Origin: JAUWOY01 sp034431315
GTDB taxonomy: Bacteria > Chloroflexota > Anaerolineae > VGOG01
Reading direction: 5' to 3'
Length of the DNA: 5,448 nt
Assembly: GCA_034431315.1 (NCBI GenBank)
Contig: DAOUDK010000048.1
Span: 1-5,448 of the forward strand
Part shown: piece by piece, positions 1 to 5,333 of the stretch
Numbering within the stretch: the stretch's first letter is position 1
How the letters are laid out: each line of letters opens with the position of its first letter
Notes under the pieces: model-generated
What the model saw: the letters and a program-made list of their open reading frames with translations, nothing else
Database searches by the model: none
What the model was told of the DNA's origin: nothing
Position numbers and translations under genes: made by a program

Positions 1-9
1 AATGTGCAT
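1..9 (-). CDS. Start of a further gene running off the left edge
   Basis: Only three codons (Met-His-Ile) lie inside the window. The call rests on the signals before it: an ATG at 9-7 preceded by AAGGAGGTG at 22-14, leaving 6 nt between AGGAGG and the ATG, which is close to an ideal bacterial initiation site. It begins 26 nt after the stop of the C45-family gene and on the same strand, as expected for the next gene of an operon. Nothing can be said about its product. Confidence 0.45.
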
Positions 10-13
10 AGAG

Positions 14-22
14 CACCTCCTT
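14..22 (-). promoter_or_regulatory. Ribosome binding site of the left-edge gene
   Basis: Read on the minus strand the sequence is AAGGAGGTG followed by CTCT and ATG. It is a near-perfect anti-16S match and is the main reason for proposing a gene start at position 9. Confidence 0.55.
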
Positions 23-35
23 GATATGAGATGCC

Positions 36-923
36 CTATTCTCCCCCAATTTTGCTAAGATTGGAAGCCAGAATCCTGGGGTTGATTTTCCTACCCCGTT
101 TTGCTTCGAAATCCCCATCTACCAACCCATTTCCCCCAAGCAACTCGCGGAGACGGTTGTAGCGGGGATGAGAATCCGGCGGCACAAAGGTCTCTTTCCC
201 GGCCCATGCTGGACAGACGGCGTGGTTGGTCATAATCAGCAGCCCATCTTGCGGATAACGTATCTCGATCCCCTCCACGGTCGGTTCCACGACCGCGGCT
301 TTGCCGGACTGATCCGCCAGGAGGTAGGTCCAACTGCCCGCATGGGGCATGTTTTGAATCAACTCCAGCCCCTCGTCCACCGTCGCACAGCGATCGAGGA
401 CAAGGCGGGCGATGAGCCAGAAGGTCAGACCTGGCTGCAAGCCCGGCAGGAAAAAAGCGGCAATCCCCACAAAGAGGCCGGCTTCGTTGAGCCCATCTTC
501 GCGCCCCACCCAGATGTCGCAGTTGCCCAGGCTGGCATAGCGCGCCTGGGGATAGGTGCGATAGGTTGTGGCCCCCTCCTCGGATATGTCGTGGAAAAAG
601 TCATAGTTCCGGCCAACGATGGGCCGGCCGTCGGCCGTCCGCTCCGGCAGGACCGCCAGCACAGTGCAACTGTGCACCTCCTGGGGGTCAAAGGGGGCGG
701 TCAGAGTTGGGATGAGCACGGCGTCATAGTCTAATTCGGCAGCCTCTGCCAGCCCGCGCACCTCATCCAATAGCTCCGGCGCATACTGCCCCACGATCTC
801 TTCGCACTGTTTGACAAAACGGAGCATCTTTGGATCCGGTGGGGGAAGGGTCATGCCCTTCAGAGGACGACCCTGCTGGCGTCCCATCTCTACATAACTG
901 CCACGAAGTTCAATCTGATGCAT
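36..923 (-). CDS. C45-family autoproteolytic acyltransferase/hydrolase (Ntn-hydrolase), C-terminus probably shortened
   Basis: The 295-aa protein resembles the family of acyl-CoA:6-aminopenicillanate acyltransferase (peptidase family C45). In that family an internal Cys is exposed by self-cleavage and acts as N-terminal nucleophile on amide or acyl bonds. Visible marks in order: MHQIELRGSYVEMGRQQG at the N-terminus; HSCTVLAV with candidate nucleophile Cys86; GRNYDFF at 104-110, the usual family signature after the Cys; GLNEAGL at 144-150; and MTNHAV at 231-236. The family normally continues to about 330-360 residues with a final strand region. Here the recognisable part ends near RYNRLRELL (254-262), and the last 33 or so residues come from AT-richer DNA and look unrelated, so truncation is likely. 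Start ATG 923 is chosen for its strong Shine-Dalgarno sequence. An upstream in-frame GTG at 1037 would add 38 residues of non-family sequence. The 115 nt before the start hold no clear terminator or promoter. Natural substrate is unknown; penicillin chemistry should not be inferred. Confidence 0.8.
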   Translation of the reverse strand: MHQIELRGSYVEMGRQQGRPLKGMTLPPPDPKMLRFVKQCEEIVGQYAPELLDEVRGLAEAAELDYDAVLIPTLTAPFDPQEVHSCTVLAVLPERTADGRPIVGRNYDFFHDISEEGATTYRTYPQARYASLGNCDIWVGREDGLNEAGLFVGIAAFFLPGLQPGLTFWLIARLVLDRCATVDEGLELIQNMPHAGSWTYLLADQSGKAAVVEPTVEGIEIRYPQDGLLIMTNHAVCPAWAGKETFVPPDSHPRYNRLRELLGGNGLVDGDFEAKRGRKINPRILASNLSKIGGE

Positions 924-930
924 TGGATAC

Positions 931-938
931 GCCTCCTT
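931..938 (-). promoter_or_regulatory. Ribosome binding site deciding the start of the C45-family gene
   Basis: The minus strand reads AAGGAGGC, with 8 nt between AGGAGG and the ATG at 923-921. This argues for the 295-aa protein rather than the longer frame opening with GTG at 1037-1035, which has no comparable site. Confidence 0.7.
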
Positions 939-1038
939 GAATTGCGTCGTTTGAGCTGTTGTTGTGAAAACTGTCCCGTGTAGCTTTCTACCATCGGCAT
1001 CACATCTGCCGGTGTTGGCCGCTAGGGACCGGAGCACG

Positions 1039-2094
1039 TCACGCTCCGAATAACTCGATTGCTTTCTCCATTCTCGAGATCACGTCCACATCAAAGGGAC
1101 AACGCTCCACACAGTCGCCGCACTCGATGCACTCTGAGGCCTTGACCGGAAGGGCAGTATACGCGGCCAGCACCTCGGCCTTCTCGTCGTTGTCTTCTTC
1201 GAGCGCCCACTGTGCCCAGAACTCCAAACCCATCACCTGAGCGATGTCTATATCCTGCGGGCAGGGAAGACAGTGGTTGCAGAAGGTACACCATCCCTCC
1301 AGATAGCGATGAACGTCGGTTAGGACCGGTCCATAGTCCTTTTCCTCGTCGGTCGCTTCCCAATAGTGCAACGCCGCTCGAAGTTCTTCGACGTTCTTGA
1401 CGCCGGGCACCGTCGTGGATACTGGCAGTGAGAGTACGTAATGGAGGCACTGGGCTGGAGTGATGCCCGATGGCTCGCCCTCGGCAACAAACAACGTGCC
1501 GCCCCGGTAGGGCTTCATCGCCACCAGGCCTATGCCCTGGTCTGCACAGGCCTGGCACACCGCAATCTCTGTCTCGACGACGTGCGAGGTCAAGTTGAGC
1601 GGGAACATGAGGACGTCAATCAAGCCGCTGTTGACCGCTTCGAGGGCCATCGGCGCACGGTGGGTGCTCATGCCGATGGCGCCAATGCGTCCCTGCTCCT
1701 GGTAGCGCCGCAAATGCTCCAGTGACTCCTGCACCCACTCGTTCCACTTTCTCTCCGTGTCAACCATCGTGAGCATCGCGACCTCGACATAGTCGTTGCC
1801 CACACAAGAAAGGATGTTGGCAAAGGTACGCTGGCAATAGTCCATGTCATAGCGAGGCCCGCCTCCCCAATGGGCAGCCAGGATGAGCTTGTCCCGGTAA
1901 AGCCTGAGCACAGGGCCAAAAAGGTCCCAATAGTCAGGTCCGATGTGGAGCAGATCAACGTAATTGACGCCCGCTTCCACGGCAGTACGTAGGACCACGT
2001 CCATCGTATCCCTCTGCTGCTCCATATGCTCAGTGCCCAATCCTATGACACTGACGTCCAGGCCGGTTCTCCCCAGCTTGCGGTATTCCATCAT
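1039..2094 (-). CDS. Aldo/keto reductase with C-terminal 2x[4Fe-4S] ferredoxin-type motifs
   Basis: The 351-aa protein resembles the AKR subgroup carrying a ferredoxin-like tail (COG1453 type). The N-terminus (EYRKLGRTGLDVSVIGLG, 3-20) opens the TIM barrel; GRIGAIGMSTH (135-145), VAMKPYRGG (191-199) and VPGVKNVEEL (229-238) are further AKR hallmarks. Cluster 1 is C269, C272, C275, C278 followed by Pro. Cluster 2 is C322, C325, C328, C332 followed by Pro. The active site looks altered: Asp47 and Tyr55 fit the AKR tetrad, but His75 occupies the Lys position (LILAAHWG) and the catalytic His position reads AMLTMVD with no His. It probably binds two [4Fe-4S] clusters in the cytoplasm; substrate and electron partner are unknown. 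Three ATGs in a row (2097, 2094, 2091) follow AGGGGAGG. ATG 2094 has 6 nt spacing and 2091 has 9; 2097 has only 3. The open frame continues to an ATG at 2259, but that part is a GNAT remnant, not AKR. Stop is TGA. Confidence 0.85.
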   Translation of the reverse strand: MMEYRKLGRTGLDVSVIGLGTEHMEQQRDTMDVVLRTAVEAGVNYVDLLHIGPDYWDLFGPVLRLYRDKLILAAHWGGGPRYDMDYCQRTFANILSCVGNDYVEVAMLTMVDTERKWNEWVQESLEHLRRYQEQGRIGAIGMSTHRAPMALEAVNSGLIDVLMFPLNLTSHVVETEIAVCQACADQGIGLVAMKPYRGGTLFVAEGEPSGITPAQCLHYVLSLPVSTTVPGVKNVEELRAALHYWEATDEEKDYGPVLTDVHRYLEGWCTFCNHCLPCPQDIDIAQVMGLEFWAQWALEEDNDEKAEVLAAYTALPVKASECIECGDCVERCPFDVDVISRMEKAIELFGA

Positions 2095-2259
2095 CATCTG
2101 CCTCCCCTGGGACCTCCGGCGCGGATGCGCTTTTCGAAAAGGAGCCCGCCCCGGCCGTCTGTCCCGACTTCGACAAACCCCACCTTTTTGTAGAAATGGC
2201 GTGTACGTACGAGCCAACGCGGCGGCATCCTTCGGCCTGGCCTTCTCGAATCGAATCAT
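2094..2259 (-). pseudogene. GNAT N-acetyltransferase remnant, internal deletion and frameshift
   Basis: From ATG 2259 the minus strand encodes MIRFEKARPKDAAALAR, a typical GNAT beginning. One nucleotide out of phase, from about 2207, it encodes RTRHFYKKVGFVEVG and then TDGRGGLLFEKRIRAGG, ending in TGA at 2096-2094. That is the usual GNAT C-terminus, where the HFYxKxGF segment contacts acetyl-CoA. About 100 codons between these ends, including the acetyl-CoA binding loop, are absent. The join falls on CGTACGTAC (2211-2203), a short tandem repeat consistent with a repeat-mediated deletion. The start lies 1 nt after the SDR stop (TGACATG), and the stop overlaps the aldo/keto reductase start (ATGA), so the intact ancestor was a normal operon member. 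It cannot encode a working enzyme. Recognition of both ends is from memory of the family; no search was run. Confidence 0.72.
2101..2108 (-). promoter_or_regulatory. Ribosome binding site of the aldo/keto reductase
   Basis: The minus strand reads AGGGGAGG, then CAG and three consecutive ATG codons. It supports initiation at 2094 or 2091 and argues against the 406-aa frame that begins at 2259. The site lies inside the last codons of the GNAT remnant, so the two were once adjacent genes with overlapping stop and start. Confidence 0.6.
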
Positions 2260-2260
2260 G

Positions 2261-3061
2261 TCAGAACTCGTGCCTATCGGCTACGGATCGCCCACCATCA
2301 ACGACGATGCACTGGCCGTTGATGTACGAGGAGTCGTCGCTGAGCAAGAACAGGGCCACGTTGGCGATTTCCTCGACCGTACAGACCCTTTGCAGCGGAT
2401 AGGTTTTGGCGATGCGCCCAATCCAGGCCTCGACTTCCTCCGGGGTGCGCTCGTTCTCCGAGTTCGCGATCCGCACAAAACCGGGACAGATCGCGTTGGT
2501 CCGGATGTGCGGGGCGAAGTCAATGGCCAGGGTCCGCGTCAAGGCATTGATCGCCGCCTTCGTTACCGGGTAGACGCTGAAGTTCTTGAGCACCCGGAAG
2601 GCCGTCCCGGACGAGATGTTGACGATGGCTCCCCCACCACTCTGCAGCATCAGCGGGATGGCGTACTTGGCAAAGCGGAAGTAACCGTTCAGGTTCACCT
2701 CAATGGTATGGCGCCAGTCTTGCTCCGAGATCTCGACCACGTTCCTGGCGATGTCGCCCTCGTAGGTGGCGGCACAGTTGACGAGGCAGTGCAGTCCGCC
2801 GAACTCCTGCTTCGTTATCTCGATGGCCCTGATGACCTCGTCCGTTTTTGACACATCGCATCTTACAAATATGCCTGAGCCTCCGTTCTGTTTGATCTTG
2901 TCAACTGTTCTTTGCCCCATTTCTTCCAGGATATCCACCGCGACGACCCTGGCGCCTTCGGCAGCAAGCTTAAAGGCAATTGCACTGCCGATTGAGGGTC
3001 CGCCATTCTTGTAGCCTAGAGCAGCCCCGGTAACGAGAGCTGTTTGGTTTTGCATCTTCAT
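2261..3061 (-). CDS. Short-chain dehydrogenase/reductase (SDR), classical type
   Basis: The 266-aa protein is a cytoplasmic NAD(P)(H)-dependent oxidoreductase of the FabG-like classical SDR group. Cofactor fold: the Gly-rich loop begins TGAALG at 11-16 and ends SIG at 23-25; Asp43 at the end of the second strand suggests NAD(H) preference; CDV is at 68-70 and VNCAA at 94-98. Catalytic residues: Asn123 in EVNLNG, Ser151 in NISS, Tyr164 and Lys168 in YPVTK. CPGFVR (192-197) follows the active site, and YINGQCIVVDGG (246-257) is the usual C-terminal end. Length is normal. Odd point: the Gly-rich loop is about 7 residues longer than the standard TGxxxGIG. Start ATG 3061 follows GAGAAGG with 8 nt spacing; Met3 would be too far. 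The gene begins 13 nt after the uvrA stop and ends 1 nt before the GNAT remnant, so it is co-transcribed. Substrate is not deducible. Confidence 0.9.
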   Translation of the reverse strand: MKMQNQTALVTGAALGYKNGGPSIGSAIAFKLAAEGARVVAVDILEEMGQRTVDKIKQNGGSGIFVRCDVSKTDEVIRAIEITKQEFGGLHCLVNCAATYEGDIARNVVEISEQDWRHTIEVNLNGYFRFAKYAIPLMLQSGGGAIVNISSGTAFRVLKNFSVYPVTKAAINALTRTLAIDFAPHIRTNAICPGFVRIANSENERTPEEVEAWIGRIAKTYPLQRVCTVEEIANVALFLLSDDSSYINGQCIVVDGGRSVADRHEF

Positions 3062-3069
3062 AGAATCTA

Positions 3070-3076
3070 CCTTCTC
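3070..3076 (-). promoter_or_regulatory. Ribosome binding site of the SDR, overlapping the uvrA stop
   Basis: The minus strand reads TGAGAAGGTAGATTCTATG. GAGAAGG lies 8 nt before the ATG and shares bases with the TGA that ends uvrA. This arrangement favours translational coupling between the end of uvrA and the SDR. Confidence 0.55.
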
Positions 3077-4724
3077 AAAGCATACCCTTCAAGAACTGCC
3101 CCGTATAACTCCCCTCCACCCGCACCACCTCCTCCGGCGTCCCCTGAGCCACGATGTAGCCGCCCGCATCGCCGCCCTCCGGCCCCAGGTCCACGATCCA
3201 GTCGGCGGTCTTGATCACGTCCAGGTTGTGCTCGATGACGATGACGGTGTTGCCGGCGTCGGTCAGGCGATGGAGCACGTCCAGCAGCTTTTGGATGTCG
3301 GCGAAGTGCAGGCCGGTGGTGGGCTCGTCCAGGATGTAGACCGTGTCGCCGGTGGAGACGCGGGCCAACTCCTTGGACAGCTTGACCCGCTGCGCCTCGC
3401 CACCGGAGAGCGTGGTCGCGCTCTGGCCCAGTTTGACGTAGCCCAGCCCCACGTCGGCCAGCGTTTGTAGGATGCGCTTTATCTTGGGCACGTTGGCGAA
3501 GAACGCCAGCGCCTCGTCTACGTCCATGTCCAGCACCTCAGAGATGTTCTTGCCCTTGTAGCGGATTTGCAGCGTCTCCCGATTGAAGCGCGTGCCTTTG
3601 CACACGTTGCAGGTCACCCACACGTCGGGCAGGAAGTGCATCTCCACCTTCTTCTTGCCGTGGCCCTTGCAGGCCTCGCATCGCCCGCCCTTGACGTTGA
3701 AGCTGAAGCGTCCCTTCTTGTAGCCGCGCGCTTTCGCCTCCGGCGTCAGGGCGAACAGCTCGCGGATGTGGGTCATCACCTGGACGTAGGTGGCCGGGTT
3801 GGAGCGGGGCGTGCGCCCGATGGGGTCCTGGGTGATGCTGATCACCTTGTCCACGTGCCCCAGCCCCTCGATGCGGTCGTGCTCCCCCGCTTTCTGGGTC
3901 GCGTTGTGCAACACACGGGCCAGCGCGGGATGAAGCGTCTGCGCCACCAGCGACGACTTGCCGCTGCCCGACACCCCCGTGACGCAGGTGAACAGCCCCA
4001 GCGGGAAGCGCACCTCCAGATTCTTGAGGTTGTTCTGCCGCACGCCGACGACCGTGAGCCACTTGTCGTTGGTCGGCCGCCGCTGGCCGTTGGGCGACAT
4101 CACATGCAGCTCACCACGCAGGTAGCGTCCGGTCAGCGAGTCGGGGGTATCTATGATCGCTTGCAGTGGGCCGGCGGCCACCACCCAGCCGCCGTTGATG
4201 CCCGCGCCCGGCCCCAGGTCCACGATCCAATCGGCGGTGCGCATGGTCTGCTCGTCGTGCTCAATGATGACGACCGTGTTGCCCATGTCGCGCAGCCGCT
4301 CCAGCGTGTCGAGCAGGCGGCGGTTATCGCGGGCGTGCAGACCGATGCTGGGCTCGTCCAGCACGTAGAGCACGCCCACCAGCCCGCAGCCGATCTGGCT
4401 GGCCAGCCGGATGCGTTGCCCCTCACCGCCGGAGAGGGTCGGCGCAGGGCGGTTGAGCGTCAGGTAATGTAGTCCGACGTTCATCAGGAACTGGAGCCGC
4501 TCGCGGATCTCCTTCAGCACCTCTTCACCGATCTCCATCTGTTCCGGCGACATCTGCGGCCACAGCCCCCCGACCCACTCCAGCACCTCGCCGATACTCA
4601 GCGCCGTCACCTGGTTGATGGTCTTGCCGCCGATGGTCACTGCCGCGCTTTCGGGCCGCAACCGCTGGCCGTGGCAGGCGGGGCAGAGCTGCTGGTTCAT
4701 GAACCTGGTGTACCACCGGCGCAT
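3075..4724 (-). CDS. uvrA: UvrA C-terminal part (excinuclease ABC subunit A), 549-aa open frame
   Basis: UvrA is the ABC-type ATPase dimer that finds DNA damage and loads UvrB. This piece carries, in order: CPACHGQRL (14-22); signature I SGGEGQRIRL (98-107); Walker B I YVLDEPSIGLH (120-130); H-loop I His156; Walker A II GVSGSGKSS (250-258); RTPRSNPATY (304-313); the zinc module with Cys349, Cys352, Cys372 and Cys375; signature II SGGEAQRVKL (440-449); Walker B II ILDEPTTGLHF (464-474); H-loop II His499; and the usual end FLKGML. The whole second ATPase half is intact and highly conserved, which suggests either recent damage or a function kept in the piece. The ATG at 4724 is simply the first one after the TGA and lies inside a conserved segment; no Shine-Dalgarno sequence precedes it, so independent translation is doubtful. 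The stop is TGA, overlapping the SDR ribosome binding site. Confidence 0.85.
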   Translation of the reverse strand: MRRWYTRFMNQQLCPACHGQRLRPESAAVTIGGKTINQVTALSIGEVLEWVGGLWPQMSPEQMEIGEEVLKEIRERLQFLMNVGLHYLTLNRPAPTLSGGEGQRIRLASQIGCGLVGVLYVLDEPSIGLHARDNRRLLDTLERLRDMGNTVVIIEHDEQTMRTADWIVDLGPGAGINGGWVVAAGPLQAIIDTPDSLTGRYLRGELHVMSPNGQRRPTNDKWLTVVGVRQNNLKNLEVRFPLGLFTCVTGVSGSGKSSLVAQTLHPALARVLHNATQKAGEHDRIEGLGHVDKVISITQDPIGRTPRSNPATYVQVMTHIRELFALTPEAKARGYKKGRFSFNVKGGRCEACKGHGKKKVEMHFLPDVWVTCNVCKGTRFNRETLQIRYKGKNISEVLDMDVDEALAFFANVPKIKRILQTLADVGLGYVKLGQSATTLSGGEAQRVKLSKELARVSTGDTVYILDEPTTGLHFADIQKLLDVLHRLTDAGNTVIVIEHNLDVIKTADWIVDLGPEGGDAGGYIVAQGTPEEVVRVEGSYTGQFLKGML

Positions 4725-4784
4725 GTAGTCTGACTTGGTTTGCTTGTAGCGACGACGGGTCTCGTTGAGCGTCCCTTCGTATGA

Positions 4785-4787
4785 TCA
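4785..4787 (-). other. In-frame TGA inside uvrA
   Basis: The minus strand reads GGC GAG TGA TCA TAC GAA GGG, that is Gly-Glu-stop-Ser-Tyr-Glu-Gly. Both sides are UvrA in the same frame, so this is a nonsense codon rather than a frameshift. A single base change from TGG or CGA would produce it. The position is not strongly conserved in UvrA. TGA also ends the SDR, the aldo/keto reductase and uvrA itself, so general reassignment of TGA is unlikely. Confidence 0.8.
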
Positions 4788-5333
4788 CTCGCCCTGCCAC
4801 GCGGCCCGCTCGCTTTCCGATTGCCAAGTCACTTTGACACCGCCGTACAGGATGGCTTGCTGGCACTCTTCGGACAAGTCGCGCCAGGGCGTATCGAGGT
4901 CGTGGCCGAAGTATTCGACGATCTGCTGCGCCGCTTTGTACATCCAACTGGACTTCTTCTTCTGCAGCTCGCCCCAGGTGCGGACGCCGCCCTGGTGCAG
5001 GGTCTTGTCTGGGTCAACGAAGCGGTCGGGATCGAACTCGATCTTAGCGCCCAGTCCGTTGCACTCCGGGCACATGCCCATCGGGGAGTTGAAGCTGAAC
5101 ATGGACGGCGTCAGCTCGGGGAAGCTCAAGTCACACACCGGGCAGGCGTTCTGCTCGGAAAGGAGCCACTCGTCGCCGTTGCCCCGATCAATGATGACCA
5201 GGCCATCGCCCGCCCGCAGGGCGGTCTCAACGGAGTCGGTGAGGCGGGAGCGAAAGTCGATGGGTAATGAGGCAACGGGGAACGAGTTCTCATCCGTTGC
5301 CTCGTTCCTCGTTGCCTCGTGACTGGGAACCAC
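4785..5333 (-). CDS. uvrA: UvrA middle fragment (zinc-binding segment), broken at both ends
   Basis: The 182-aa frame opens with GTG at 5333. Residues 1-22 are encoded by an inverted repeat and have no UvrA character. From about residue 24 it is UvrA: RSRLTDSVETAL (29-40), then NACPVCDLSFPEL with Cys64 and Cys67, MFSFNSPMGMCPECNGLG with Cys88 and Cys91, and DPDRFVDPDKTLHQGG (101-116). The two Cys pairs form the family's first zinc module. The piece ends at the TGA after GGVKVTWQSESERAAWQGE. It contains no ATPase motif: the first Walker A motif and the UvrB-binding domain should precede it and are not in the window. No ribosome binding site is visible before the GTG, so it is probably not a translated gene of its own. 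Confidence 0.7.
   Translation of the reverse strand: MVPSHEATRNEATDENSFPVASLPIDFRSRLTDSVETALRAGDGLVIIDRGNGDEWLLSEQNACPVCDLSFPELTPSMFSFNSPMGMCPECNGLGAKIEFDPDRFVDPDKTLHQGGVRTWGELQKKKSSWMYKAAQQIVEYFGHDLDTPWRDLSEECQQAILYGGVKVTWQSESERAAWQGE
5269..5318. repeat. Inverted repeat (18-bp arms, 14-nt loop) at the uvrA truncation point
   Basis: GAGGCAACGGGGAACGAG at 5269-5286 is matched, with one difference, by the reverse complement of 5301-5318. The single mismatch would be a G-U pair in plus-strand RNA. The loop (5287-5300) contains another CCGTTGC copy, so the right half also reads as tandem GTTGCCTCGTT-like units. It lies exactly between recognisable UvrA sequence and AT-richer DNA. It has no T-run, so it is not a standard terminator. 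A dispersed repeat or mobile-element end is the best guess. Confidence 0.65.

Larger units (their letters stand above)
3075..5333 (-). pseudogene. uvrA: uvrA remnant: N-terminally truncated and interrupted by an in-frame TGA
   Basis: The two uvrA pieces (4785-5333 and 3075-4724) lie in the same reading frame, separated by TGA at 4787-4785 and 20 sense codons. Those codons read SYEGTLNETRRRYKQTKSDY, clearly the conserved UvrA segment equivalent to FEGVLHNMERRYKET of E. coli UvrA, so homology is continuous across the stop. Recognisable homology starts only at about position 5264 (PIDFRSRLTDSVETAL), equivalent to roughly residue 210 of the 940-aa E. coli protein. The first Walker A motif and the UvrB-binding domain are therefore missing. 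A full nucleotide-excision-repair UvrA cannot be produced from this window. A sequencing or assembly error at the TGA is possible, but it would not explain the missing N-terminus. Confidence 0.75.

Noticed and set aside
1009..1032. CCGGT/ACCGG inverted repeat after the aldo/keto reductase as a terminator
   Set aside because: Only 5 bp arms, a 14-nt loop and no T-run on either strand.
924..1037. N-terminal extension of the C45-family protein from GTG 1037
   Set aside because: The added 38 residues lack family similarity, and the ATG at 923 has a far better ribosome binding site.
1964..2851. 295-codon plus-strand open frame opposite the SDR and aldo/keto reductase
   Set aside because: It spans two well-supported minus-strand genes and their junction, with no recognisable domain.
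3567..4472. 301-codon plus-strand open frame opposite uvrA
   Set aside because: It is antisense to strongly conserved UvrA motifs, has low-complexity composition typical of mirrored GC-rich codons and shows no recognisable domain.
4785..4787. TGA read as tryptophan or selenocysteine
   Set aside because: TGA is the normal stop of three frames here, no selenocysteine-type structure or active-site context is visible, and UvrA is not a selenoprotein.
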